Source: an uncultured Bacteroidales bacterium (GTDB lineage: Bacteria; Bacteroidota; Bacteroidia; Bacteroidales; Bacteroidaceae). From it: a DNA stretch of 55,689 nucleotides. How positions within the stretch are numbered: the first letter of the stretch is position 1; every line of letters starts with the position of its first letter. The DNA lies in contig CACYQI010000013.1 in NCBI GenBank assembly GCA_902776455.1, positions 1 through 55,689 of the forward strand, written 5' to 3'. This document shows positions 1 through 7,785 of the stretch, piece by piece. The notes beneath the pieces are model-generated. The model was not told the DNA's origin and did not search any database. It was given only the letters and a program-made list of their open reading frames with translations. The position numbers and the translations under genes are program-made.

Positions 1-16
1 TGACAGTCAAACGTAC

Positions 17-36
17 CGACGCTTGGAAGCGTCGGC
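17..36. terminator. GC-rich hairpin at the left edge
   Basis: A perfect 7-bp stem, CCGACGC with GCGTCGG around a 6-base loop, lies just inside the left edge. It may be the terminator of a gene outside the window. No T-run follows, so its role is uncertain. Confidence 0.35.
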
Positions 37-99
37 TCCTACTGTAAAGAAGACAAATTATATAGAAGGGCAATAAAGGAAATGGGGAGAACACGACCC

Positions 100-222
100 C
101 TTCCAAACCCTTCGGGCCTCCGTCGCTTACACTCCCCAATTGCTCCGCTTTTAACGGGCAATTGCCCCGAGGGGAGGCTTCCTGCCGCGAAACTCTCCCC
201 CTCGGGGGAGATGGAGGGGGGT
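100..222. repeat. GC-rich dispersed repeat, left inverted copy
   Basis: This block includes the words CCAAACCCTTCGGGCCTCCG, CAATTGCTCCGC and CTCCCCCTCGGGGGAG. The same sequence appears in inverted orientation at about 55008-55230, where it is interrupted by roughly 110 bp containing a duplicated GAAGCCTCCCCTCGGGG stretch. Shorter relatives lie at 3003-3082, 9855-9890, 36910-36950 and 39660-39790, and one copy lies in frame inside the primase gene at about 4757-4876. It encodes no protein. The self-complementary CTCC...GGAG arms would fold into hairpins. Confidence 0.8.
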
Positions 223-256
223 CTTAAATGGTAAATGATTAAATGGTAAATGTGAG

Positions 257-2926
257 ATGATATTCTTCGGCAAAAAAGACAAGGAAGAGAGCAGCCGGCC
301 GGCCGAGACTGCACCTTCGGAAAGCACAGGCAACGAGCAGAATGCGTGGAAAGCAACGCCCCGACGCGACAGCCGCATACTGAACCCTACGCAGCTGCAA
401 CGGGTGAAGGACGCCAAGCGACTGGCTGAAACAAAGCTCCAAGGGCTGGAGGAGAGCCTCGGCCGCCTGCATGCACAGCAGCAATGGATTCGTCGCTACA
501 ACGAAACCAGCATGATACTGGAGCGCGAGAAGAAGCGGCTCTTCGAACTCGGCAAGCAGAAAGCAGTCATGGCCAAAGACGCAAGCATGCTCGAACGCTA
601 CGACCTCTTCGAAGGCATCCACGGCATCTATCAGAAGCTGGCTGTGGTGAAGGAACAGATGGACAGGGACAAGCGGGGACTGAGCCTCTTGGAACGCGAA
701 GCCGACGAGAACCGACAGAAGATGAGCGACCAGGAGAAACGGCAACAGCAGGCAAGCGAACAGTACAAGAACGCTACCGCCAACCTGCTCGATGCCTTCG
801 ACCACATCTGCAGCGCCCAGCAGCTGACTGGAGCCAACGAGACTCTCGCCACCGAGATAACCTTCCTGCTCGGCCTTACCAATAAGATAAAGGAAGAGAT
901 GGATGCTCTCCGTTCCATCATCGCAGAGAAAGAGAAAGAGACCGAAGCCCTGCAAGGCAAGCTGGACGGGCTTCGCTCCAAGCGGCAGAGCATGGAGATA
1001 CACGAAAACATGCTTCTCCACGGCGAAGCTGTGCTCCTGAAGCTCGGCACGCTGGAGGAAACAGAGAAGCTGCGAACCGAACTGCAACAGAAGAACCGGC
1101 AGACCATTCGGCGACAAAACGAACTGAACGAGATGCTGGGCAAAGCTTTTGCCCAATATCAGGAACTCATTTCGCAGTCCGAGACGGCAGAAGCCGAGCT
1201 GAGCATGCACCGCTCCTACATTCACGGCCAGGACGGTCTGATGCTTCAGGAACGCGCCTTGATGCTGAAGGGACGCAGCAGGCAGCTCCTCTCTGCCCTA
1301 TCCCTTTGGAAACGCATCAGCACAGGCTACGAGAGCATCGAAGAGAAAAGCCGACGAGTGACTGCCCTCCGACTCGACATCCAGCACCTCGAAGAGGGAG
1401 TGCGCCAGCTCGAAGCAGAAACAGGGAAGCAGATCCGGCTATGCAAGGAGAAGGAATACACCTATCTGCTGAGCAAGGGGCAGGACGTCATCCAGCTGCG
1501 TGCCGACCTTCGCGAAGGCGTCTCCTGCTCCGTCTGCGGCGCAACACACCATCCCTACCACAGCGACACGATGCTCGACCAAAGCAAACTCATCGGGCAG
1601 ATGAAGACCGACTACGAACTCCTTGCCACAGAGTCGAACACCAAGCGGCAGCAACTCGCCGAGATGCAGATGGAGCTTGCCAAGGCGCAAGGAAAGCTCA
1701 GTGCCGAGGAGGAAGCGCTCAACGCCATCCGCATACGCCAAAACGAGGATGTGCAGGAATGGAAACTCTATGCCGAACTCGACCAGACCTTTGCCGAATG
1801 CTCCGAGAGCACCAATCTCATGGCACGCACGGCTTTGCTCCGGCAGTTCATCGAAAACGTCAGCCGCGATGCCGAACAGGCTGAGAAAGAACTCGAGACA
1901 TTCACCTTCCACCAGAGCAGCATTGCCAAAATCAGCGAAGAGCTGCAAAAGCTGGAGCAGAAGAAGAGCGAAGTGAACGTCCGGCTGAACGAACTCAACA
2001 CGGGCCTGCAAGTGCTCAGCCGCGAAGCAGAACAGGTGGGCGCACGGCTCGACAGCGTCAACAAACGCTTCACAGGCATCTACGAGAACATGCAGCAAGC
2101 CATCACCATCAAGGACTGGTACACCATTTGGCAACGCTACCCCGAGCAGCTGTACGAACAGATTCAGAAGCTCAGCGCAGATTGGTTCGCCGTGAAGGAC
2201 GAGATAGCGGCAAAGCTGGCTGCACTCGAAGCGGAAAAAGCAAAGCTCGAAGGCATGAGGAACATGTTGCAGGCACTCTCACGCTCGTCCGCCATCATCG
2301 AAAAGCGAAGAGAGGAACTCGAAGGACACAAGGCCGAGAACCAGAAAGCATACCGGCAACTGATACCCGAACACGATGCGAAGAAGCTCTACCAAACGCA
2401 TTTGCAAAGCGTCAGGACATCGAGAGAACACTACGAGGAAGAACGCTCGCAAGCCGACAGCATACGCCACATGGGCGACACGATGCAAGGCCGCCACGAC
2501 TACTACAAGGAACACATCGGCAGGCTGGAAGGAGAACGCAGCACGCTGAACGAGAAGCTCGACCTCTGGATGCATGCCTTCAACCTCCAACATCCGCCTG
2601 TCAGACTGGGCGAACTCGACGAGGTCTTTGCCGACGGAAAGGACTGGAGCAAGATACGTAGCAACCTCAAACAGACGAACAACGACATATTGCTATGCCA
2701 AGCCAAAGTGGAGGACCTGAACAGCCGCATCATCGCCCTCGAAGCGGAAGACGGCCACCTGAGCCATCCCAATGCCGACATACAGGAGAGCATCGCAGCC
2801 AAACAGCAGTCGCTGACCAAGCAACGAGGCGAAACCATGATGCAAATAGCCAGACTCTCCGTGCAGATAGAGGACCACGAGAAAGCCCTCACCGCCTTGC
2901 GCAATTCCGCCGAACCAGAAAAATGA
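257..2926 (+). CDS. Large coiled-coil protein with a Rad50/SbcC-like zinc hook, no ATPase heads
   Basis: This 889-residue protein is almost entirely charged, heptad-like helix (runs rich in E, K, Q, R and L). Near its centre, at residues 424-427, a CSVC motif followed by GATHHPY resembles the CxxC zinc hook that dimerises Rad50 and SbcC. The position at 48 percent of the length fits two antiparallel coiled-coil arms. Unlike SbcC, neither end holds an ATPase lobe: I see no Walker A (GxxGxGKS), no LSGG signature and no Walker B. The N-terminus (MIFFGKKDKEE) is short and polar, with no signal peptide. A separate ATPase partner might lie upstream of the window. The start follows a repeat-derived leader with no clear Shine-Dalgarno. 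Coding is certain, hook homology likely, cellular role unknown. Confidence 0.8.
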   Translation: MIFFGKKDKEESSRPAETAPSESTGNEQNAWKATPRRDSRILNPTQLQRVKDAKRLAETKLQGLEESLGRLHAQQQWIRRYNETSMILEREKKRLFELGKQKAVMAKDASMLERYDLFEGIHGIYQKLAVVKEQMDRDKRGLSLLEREADENRQKMSDQEKRQQQASEQYKNATANLLDAFDHICSAQQLTGANETLATEITFLLGLTNKIKEEMDALRSIIAEKEKETEALQGKLDGLRSKRQSMEIHENMLLHGEAVLLKLGTLEETEKLRTELQQKNRQTIRRQNELNEMLGKAFAQYQELISQSETAEAELSMHRSYIHGQDGLMLQERALMLKGRSRQLLSALSLWKRISTGYESIEEKSRRVTALRLDIQHLEEGVRQLEAETGKQIRLCKEKEYTYLLSKGQDVIQLRADLREGVSCSVCGATHHPYHSDTMLDQSKLIGQMKTDYELLATESNTKRQQLAEMQMELAKAQGKLSAEEEALNAIRIRQNEDVQEWKLYAELDQTFAECSESTNLMARTALLRQFIENVSRDAEQAEKELETFTFHQSSIAKISEELQKLEQKKSEVNVRLNELNTGLQVLSREAEQVGARLDSVNKRFTGIYENMQQAITIKDWYTIWQRYPEQLYEQIQKLSADWFAVKDEIAAKLAALEAEKAKLEGMRNMLQALSRSSAIIEKRREELEGHKAENQKAYRQLIPEHDAKKLYQTHLQSVRTSREHYEEERSQADSIRHMGDTMQGRHDYYKEHIGRLEGERSTLNEKLDLWMHAFNLQHPPVRLGELDEVFADGKDWSKIRSNLKQTNNDILLCQAKVEDLNSRIIALEAEDGHLSHPNADIQESIAAKQQSLTKQRGETMMQIARLSVQIEDHEKALTALRNSAEPEK

Positions 2927-3002
2927 AATAATTTACAATTTGACAATGTACAATGTACAATTTATGTACAATTTAGTAATTTAGCCATTTACTTCCCCTT
3001 TC

Positions 3003-3082
3003 CTCCCTTCCCCCTCTCCCACGGGAGAGGGTTGGGGAGAGGCTTTTTCCCCCTCTCCCACGGGAGAGGGTTGGGGAGAGGC
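3003..3082. repeat. Tandem GC-rich CCCTCTCCC repeat
   Basis: Two direct copies of a ~36-bp unit (CCCCCTCTCCCACGGGAGAG then GGTTGGGGAGAGGCT) lie between the convergent coiled-coil and primase genes. Each unit holds a CTCTCCC/GGGAGAG hairpin. The same unit lies after the secreted protease at 9855-9890 and near 55110-55140. Confidence 0.75.
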
Positions 3083-3099
3083 TGGCAAGGGCCGTGTTT

Positions 3100-3121
3100 G
3101 CGTAACTGTTACACGTTACGC
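3100..3121. repeat. Palindromic GTAAC/GTTAC motif, left copy
   Basis: The 20-bp word CGTAACTGTTACACGTTACG at 3101-3120 overlaps the stop codon of the primase gene. It differs at one position from 7041-7060 and is related to the palindrome at 6923-6940. Together these sites bound the primase half of the accessory cassette. Candidate roles are an attachment or recombination site, or an iteron-like binding site for a cassette protein. Confidence 0.6.
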
Positions 3122-5416
3122 TGCGATTTTCTTGAAGAGGCCGTCACGGAGGCGTTCCAGTTTGCCGTCGTCAACATATCGGGAAAGCTGGGTGCGGACG
3201 TTTGCACTCTGGCCACGCGCTATCCTTGCTTGGATGAACTGCTCGGTGGTGAACACTTCGGGCATCTCCTGAAGCAGGGGCAGGACGGTCTTGCGGCGGT
3301 CAAGTTGCTGTGTGAGAAGCCTTTCGGACTCCTTCATGTCCGCTGCCACACGGGAGGAGAAAATGTAGCAGATGTTGTAATAGACGTAGTCGCCAAGCCA
3401 ACGGATGTACTGGAGCATCTCGGGCTGTTCCTCGCCGTAGAGGGCCACGAAGGGAATGGCTGCCCGCATCATGTGCTGACCCACGCGGTGGCTGAGGTCG
3501 GCTTCTGCTTCGGAGATGAGCCCGTTGTTGTACTTCTCTTCCAAGTCGGCATACCACTGACGGACAACTTCCTGCGTCTTGGGCATTTCGAGCTTGAGTG
3601 TGTCTTCGCCCAAGGAAAGGTTCTTCTGCCAGAGGCTCATGATGAGGCCGTCGAGTTCAGCCTGTTCGTCGGTAGAGAGGGGTGTGATGCGTGGCGGCAG
3701 GAAGGTGCGTTTCTGACGGGGGATGATGAGGGGCATGAACCGTTGCATCATGCCGTTCTCGGTGTCGCTGAAGAGTCGTGTGAGCACGGCTTTTGGAGTG
3801 CCGCAGAGCAGGACAGAGGCGTTGAGGCGTGTCTGGGTGGAGCAGGAGCTGTCGCTGAGGTAGTACTGACGGGCCATCTCTCCATCCCAAGCCTTGCGCA
3901 GCATTGAGGAGATGTCGGAGAACTGAGCGCGTGAAGCGTTCACCAGGTCGTCGGCTTCAGGCCATCGGCATAGTATCATGCCATTCTCGCCGAGGTTGGT
4001 CTGGAGGTCGAGCATCGAGGTCTTGCTCACAGTCTCGCAGATGTAGAGCCTGGGTTTGTAGCGTGGGGGCTTGTCCTTGGCATTGGCCATCTTATCGCGA
4101 AGCTGCTGGTTCTCACGCACTTTTGCCCATTCCTGTGCATCGCTTGCCTGAAGGGTGTGGAGGGTGATGTGGTCGAGCAGGTGGGTGAAGAAGTACTTGC
4201 CCGAGCCGCTTGATGCTGCCACGGAAGCAAAGAGTCCTGGGCCAATGGTGCGCCCGTCGAGGTAGTCGGTGCGGAAGTGGCTGGCATGGGGTGCGAGGCC
4301 TACGCTGCCTGTCAGGGCGAGCATGGGGTGGTACTGCTCGGGGTAGGCTTTGACGGGGAGGAGGATGAGGCGAGGCAGCTTCTCGGGCATCTCAGGAGGA
4401 CAGTAACTCTCTATGAATCTGTCGAATGCCTCTTCTTCGGCTGCTTTTGCGTCCATTTGTACCTGAGCGTTAATTTCGCGCAAGCTTTTGGGCATCCAGC
4501 CCTTGTCGGCAGAATAGTTCTTGAAGAAGTAGTCCACGAGCTTGCGGCAATCCTCCGTCTGCGAGTAGTTGGGCAGCCGCTGCCTGATGACGGCTTCGAG
4601 CTGCTCTCGGCTCATCAGCTTGGCCACACCCACGGAGAGGACTGCCATCAGGTTGCTGTGCCAGTTGTGGACGCCCCAGATGTCCATTTCGTCGGGCTTG
4701 AGGCCTGCCTGCTCCACGCAGAGGTCGAAGGCATGGAGGGACTCCTTGGTGGCCTCAAAAGCCTCCCCTGCAGCCTCCCCTGCAGCCTCCCCCGTCCCCT
4801 CCAAAGGAGGGGTGAACGGCGCTGCGGACGTGGCAGCGGCAATGTCTCCTCCCCCTCGGGGGAGGTTGGGAGAGGGGTCTTGGAGGCAGGGAGAGTTGTA
4901 GAACAGCCTGTCGTCGAGGTAGATGAGGTCGTCGGGGCTGTCGGTGGTGGTGAAGAACACGCGGGTGATGTCCTTGGCTGCTTTGTCGAACTCCACGCCG
5001 AGCAGGTTCGAAGCCCAGCGAAGGTTCTCTTCCTGAGTGAGTTGCGGGTGGCGGAGGAAAACAAGGTGGTAGCCTGCACCACGCGCAGAGCGTTCAAGCA
5101 TCAGCAGCCCCAGCTCGTCCTTCTTGGCGAGGATGCGTTCCTTCACCTCCTGCATCTTCTCTGGCGCAATGTGGTCGATGTCCATGCCCACGGAATTGCT
5201 GACGCTTGTTGCACCCTTCAGGGTTCCGTCCTCGTTGGGAAGGCAGGAGTAGTTGAACTGCGTAAGGAGCGTTTTCTTGTCCTCTTCGCCCTTGCGAACA
5301 GCGTCTGCGAGGATGTGCTGGGAGCGAGTGCCACGAATGCTTATATACTCCTCTCGGGAATTAACAGGGCGGCACACTTTGTGCCCACCCTGTAGAACAA
5401 CTTGATAACAACTCAT
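3116..5416 (-). CDS. BT4734-like primase N-domain fused to DUF3987 helicase-like domain
   Basis: The 766-residue protein has the two-part plan of Bacteroidota VirE-N/DUF3987 proteins. Residues 1-175 carry candidate primase-polymerase motifs: GMDIDHI (Asp79, Asp81), GAGYHLVF (His117) and a later KDITR (Asp149). The C-terminal part holds a P-loop variant, SSGSGKY (404-408, Tyr where Ser/Thr is usual), and conserved-looking TENGMMQRF, fitting a RecA-like DUF3987 ATPase. Residues about 181-220 (PSPNLPRGGG...FTPPLEG) are low complexity and are the translation of a dispersed GC-rich repeat. The start overlaps the stop of the upstream small gene as TAATG, implying translational coupling. Likely role: priming or replication of an accessory or phage-like element. 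No integrase is nearby. Confidence 0.85.
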   Translation of the reverse strand: MSCYQVVLQGGHKVCRPVNSREEYISIRGTRSQHILADAVRKGEEDKKTLLTQFNYSCLPNEDGTLKGATSVSNSVGMDIDHIAPEKMQEVKERILAKKDELGLLMLERSARGAGYHLVFLRHPQLTQEENLRWASNLLGVEFDKAAKDITRVFFTTTDSPDDLIYLDDRLFYNSPCLQDPSPNLPRGGGDIAAATSAAPFTPPLEGTGEAAGEAAGEAFEATKESLHAFDLCVEQAGLKPDEMDIWGVHNWHSNLMAVLSVGVAKLMSREQLEAVIRQRLPNYSQTEDCRKLVDYFFKNYSADKGWMPKSLREINAQVQMDAKAAEEEAFDRFIESYCPPEMPEKLPRLILLPVKAYPEQYHPMLALTGSVGLAPHASHFRTDYLDGRTIGPGLFASVAASSGSGKYFFTHLLDHITLHTLQASDAQEWAKVRENQQLRDKMANAKDKPPRYKPRLYICETVSKTSMLDLQTNLGENGMILCRWPEADDLVNASRAQFSDISSMLRKAWDGEMARQYYLSDSSCSTQTRLNASVLLCGTPKAVLTRLFSDTENGMMQRFMPLIIPRQKRTFLPPRITPLSTDEQAELDGLIMSLWQKNLSLGEDTLKLEMPKTQEVVRQWYADLEEKYNNGLISEAEADLSHRVGQHMMRAAIPFVALYGEEQPEMLQYIRWLGDYVYYNICYIFSSRVAADMKESERLLTQQLDRRKTVLPLLQEMPEVFTTEQFIQARIARGQSANVRTQLSRYVDDGKLERLRDGLFKKIAA
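4757..4876 (-). repeat. GC-rich dispersed repeat captured in frame in the primase
   Basis: About 120 bp, a multiple of three, of CCTCCCC/GGGGGAGG sequence matches intergenic copies at 100-222 and 55008-55230 in its words (CTCCCCCTCGGGGGAGG, CCCCTCCAAAGGAGGGG). A triplicated CCTCCCCTGCAG unit adds GEAAGEAAGEA. It separates the primase-like and helicase-like domains, so the protein could tolerate it as a linker. Confidence 0.7.
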
Positions 5417-5775
5417 TAGGCAACCTCCGCTTCGTAGATGTATGTTCTAAGTGCCGAGATAGCCTCCAGGCTCTCGCTGGACACAATAGCCATGGGATGA
5501 CTCTCCCAATCGGGGATGCGGATGGTAAGCAGGTAATCACCTGCCTGAGTCTTGGTCAGGCGGCCATGAGGCAGCAGCGTTATCAATTCTGCTCTGCTTC
5601 TGCTCCAGCTGCGCGGCTGGAACTCGAAGGAACCATCGGTCAACTGTTGGGCTGTGCCGTTGCGCTTGAAGGCTTCCAGCTGCCCCATTTGTGGCAAAAT
5701 GGGATGGAACGAAAATCTGTTACTCTCTGAAAATTGAGCACTTCCGTGCAAATTTACATTTGAAATTTGATTCAT
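5416..5775 (-). CDS. Small hypothetical protein of the primase operon
   Basis: This 119-residue soluble protein is not a family I recognise. It contains RSWSRSRAELITLLPHGR and a C-terminal part with alternating hydrophobics (YLLTIRIPDWE, AIVSSESLEAI). It sits between the putative OB-fold protein (7-bp gap) and the primase (one-base overlap, TAATG), so the three are almost certainly co-translated. The tight coupling suggests a partner or regulator of the primase. No signal peptide or membrane segment is visible. Coding is supported by its position and the precise overlap. Confidence 0.7.
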   Translation of the reverse strand: MNQISNVNLHGSAQFSESNRFSFHPILPQMGQLEAFKRNGTAQQLTDGSFEFQPRSWSRSRAELITLLPHGRLTKTQAGDYLLTIRIPDWESHPMAIVSSESLEAISALRTYIYEAEVA

Positions 5776-5782
5776 AGCTTAT

Positions 5783-6049
5783 TTAATTTACATTTTTTAA
5801 GGATGTTACTCTAATCTCATTCTTTATCTTGCCGTTTGGCAGCAGTTTTGTGAAGAACTGAAGGTCGCATTCCAGCACATCGCCCACATTAACATTATAG
5901 GCTTCAATGGTTTGCGCGATGGCAGAGATATAACCGCTGCCGTCAACGAACTCCAGAAGGAGTTCCATAAGTGAGTATTCAACACCTGTTGTCTTACTTG
6001 TGCCGTTTATGGTGGGGCCGATTTTTTTTACTAAAAGTTTTTGTGTCAT
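5783..6049 (-). CDS. Small OB-fold-like protein, possible ssDNA-binding partner of the primase
   Basis: This 88-residue protein starts MTQKLLVKKIG. An upstream in-frame ATG at 6106 exists, but its extra residues look non-conserved. The pattern GTSKTTGVEYSLMELLLEF, then NVGDVLECDLQFF, then GKIKNEIRVTSL resembles small Bacteroidota OB-fold proteins such as DUF3127: a Gly-rich turn, strands, 'VGD' and a closing strand. This is a pattern-level resemblance only. A single-strand-binding function would fit its place at the head of a primase operon. The upstream region is AT-rich with no strong Shine-Dalgarno, usual in this phylum. Confidence 0.65.
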   Translation of the reverse strand: MTQKLLVKKIGPTINGTSKTTGVEYSLMELLLEFVDGSGYISAIAQTIEAYNVNVGDVLECDLQFFTKLLPNGKIKNEIRVTSLKNVN

Positions 6050-6296
6050 TTTAATTGAATTATTTATGTTAAACATTCTTTTAAGTTCCGCTGCGCTTCC
6101 GCCCATACCTTATATTTATATATGCCCGGGCAGGCTTGGCCAAAGGCTTATGGAACTTTTCCGAGTGCAAAGTTACGGCAATTTATTCACACACAAAGAA
6201 AAGGGGACTATAATAAAAACACAAAACCCCGTAAGTCAACAACTTACAGGGATAGAGGGGATTTTGGCAGGGGACAAAAAGGGGACAACGAAAGTC

Positions 6297-6884
6297 CTAG
6301 AGAGGGACATCCAAGAAATAGAAGGATGCTGTTAGGTCGGGAGTGGGTTTCAACTTGCTTTGGTGGTAGCTTTCAATGCACTCACATTTAACAATGTCGC
6401 AAAAATTCCTATACCATCCTATAAAAGTTTTATACTCAGACTTAATAAAATATTTGCAATTGTATATTTCAGAGGCAAGCACAGCAAAGTCCTTGGAAAT
6501 ATGTTCATTTTTCACCCAATTATCCAATGCTTCGCAGTTACGCACGTTAAAGTGGCGATTGAAACAATTGTGCAGACGTTCGAAGTCAATCTGCCTGTCA
6601 GAGCAAGCCTCATCACGCTTGTCTGAGAGATTTTGGGCTTTTATGTCTGCTCTGAGGCGTTCAATAGCCTCTTTTACTTTATCAGAGGGTGGGTCGTAAA
6701 TTCCCTGACCAAACATTGCATTTATCCATTCTAACAGTTGTTTCTTTTTTTCTTTTGTGCCATATTGAATACACACGTCAATTTCTTTTATGAGGACTTC
6801 ATCCGATGTAGCCTCTTTACCGCCAGCAAATGAAATGAATGCCCATGTATTTTTTCTTTCTTGTGTTTTATCTTCTTTTTTCAT
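6297..6884 (-). CDS. Hypothetical AT-rich accessory protein
   Basis: The 195-residue protein starts MKKEDKTQERKNTW; a further in-frame ATG nine codons upstream lies in an AT-rich run and is less likely. It is rich in Lys, Glu, Cys and aromatics (CQ-, CKYF-, CDIVKCECIESYHQ-type stretches near the C-terminus), looks mostly helical and has no signal or membrane segment. I do not recognise the family. Its DNA is clearly more AT-rich than neighbouring core genes, pointing to a different origin. About 250 bp separate it from the OB-fold gene, so it may be its own transcription unit. It lies between two of the GTAAC/GTTAC palindromes. Confidence 0.65.
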   Translation of the reverse strand: MKKEDKTQERKNTWAFISFAGGKEATSDEVLIKEIDVCIQYGTKEKKKQLLEWINAMFGQGIYDPPSDKVKEAIERLRADIKAQNLSDKRDEACSDRQIDFERLHNCFNRHFNVRNCEALDNWVKNEHISKDFAVLASEIYNCKYFIKSEYKTFIGWYRNFCDIVKCECIESYHQSKLKPTPDLTASFYFLDVPL

Positions 6885-6920
6885 AATAATATAAATATTA
6901 ATATAAATCATCCTTCTCTC

Positions 6921-6946
6921 TGCGCGTTACGCGTAACGCGTAACAT
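6921..6946. repeat. Palindromic GTAAC/GTTAC motif, middle copy
   Basis: CGCGTTACGCGTAACGCG at 6923-6940 is an 18-bp perfect palindrome, followed by another TAAC. It lies directly upstream of the AT-rich hypothetical gene and could be its operator or one of a set of iteron-like sites, with copies at 3101-3120 and 7041-7060. Confidence 0.6.
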
Positions 6947-7038
6947 ATTTTTAAAAAGGCCCTCCCCTTCACTTTTTTCAGGTCTATTATTATATATATA
7001 TAATAATAGAATTTCAAGCCCGTAGTAGTGTGTGTGTT

Positions 7039-7060
7039 CGCGTAACTGTTACGCGTTACG
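7039..7060. repeat. Palindromic GTAAC/GTTAC motif, right copy
   Basis: CGCGTAAC-T-GTTACGCG (7039-7055) is a perfect palindrome, and the run 7041-7060 matches 3101-3120 at 19 of 20 bases in direct orientation. It lies just beyond the stop codon of the small HTH gene. The two near-identical copies enclose about 3.9 kb. Confidence 0.6.
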
Positions 7061-7072
7061 CCCCCCACCCCC

Positions 7073-7264
7073 TCAGGCAGCCGCAGGGTAGTCAATGCCA
7101 TATTCGCGGCAAATCCACTCCACCGCTTTCGGTGGGAGCATCTTTGCTGAGGGCTTAACTCCCAAGCCAGCCAACTCTCTCTGCTTACTATTTAGCCAGC
7201 GGTAAAAGGTTGTGTAACTCACTCCCGCCGCGTCGGCCAACTCATATTTGTATGCGCTTTTCAT
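7073..7264 (-). CDS. DUF4248-like small helix-turn-helix protein
   Basis: This 63-residue protein starts MKSAYKYELADAAGVS and continues YTTFYRWLNSK...LPPKAVEWICREYGI. The ELADAAGVSYTTFYRWL stretch is a convincing helix-turn-helix, and the whole pattern matches DUF4248-type proteins found beside VirE-N/DUF3987 primases in Bacteroidota. GAGGAC directly precedes the chosen ATG; another in-frame ATG lies three codons upstream. It is probably a DNA-binding regulator of the cassette. It is transcribed away from the HU-like gene, and the gap between them holds candidate divergent promoters. Binding to the GTAAC/GTTAC palindromes is a testable guess. Confidence 0.7.
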   Translation of the reverse strand: MKSAYKYELADAAGVSYTTFYRWLNSKQRELAGLGVKPSAKMLPPKAVEWICREYGIDYPAAA

Positions 7265-7308
7265 AGTCCTCATTTTTGCTACAAAATTACAAAAAAAACT
7301 CAAATATG

Positions 7309-7316
7309 CAAATTTA
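7309..7316 (-). promoter_or_regulatory. Candidate -7 box for the DUF4248-like gene
   Basis: On the minus strand this reads TAAATTTG, matching TAnnTTTG, about 45 bases upstream of the start codon. No well-spaced TTTG -33 box is clear. Confidence 0.4.
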
Positions 7317-7348
7317 TCTTGTCAAATCTTTTCAATTCTTTGCAAATC

Positions 7349-7381
7349 TTTGCAACGCCCATCGCCAATGTCGTAACTTTG
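7349..7381 (+). promoter_or_regulatory. Candidate Bacteroidota promoter for the HU-HIG operon
   Basis: TTTG at 7349-7352 and TAACTTTG at 7374-7381 are separated by 21 bp, close to the phylum consensus. It would give the HU gene an unusually long (~400-base) leader. Confidence 0.5.
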
Positions 7382-7785
7382 CAACGTGAACGCCACAGAC
7401 ACTCCACGGAGATTTAGCGAAACCTCAATGAAGAAAGAGCAAAACCTGCAAGGAGAATAAAACAAACATCTAAAACCACGAAAAACACAGAAAACTATGA
7501 ATTATGAATTGATATAGGACCACGGATTTAACGGATAACTACCGCACAAATAATTATGAATTATGAATTAAGAATTATGAATTGATATAGGACCACGGAT
7601 TAAACGGATTTAACGGATAACATTACAGGGCGTAGCATTTCTGTGATTTCCGTGTTTTCCGTGTGAGATACTAATCTTCGCGTGAGATACTAATCTTCGC
7701 GTGAGATATAAACCCAACCTTAAAAACAACCAAACCTTAATCTTTAATCTTTAATCTTTAATCTTAAAATTTTAATTTTACCACC
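7382..7785. repeat. Repeat-filled leader between the HTH and HU genes
   Basis: This ~400-bp stretch holds no gene. It contains one isolated CTCCACGGAG (7396-7405), two partial copies of the 'accacggatt...aacggat' element seen in tandem at 41 kb (7510-7625), three direct copies of a 19-bp word, CTTCGCGTGAGATACTAAT (about 7657-7710), and a CTTTAAT run (7737-7765). If transcribed from the promoter at 7349-7381, all of it would be 5' UTR of the HU-HIG gene. Confidence 0.7.

Noticed and set aside
257-2926. Annotation as SbcC exonuclease subunit
   Set aside because: No Walker A, signature or Walker B motif at either end; only the hook and coiled coil match.
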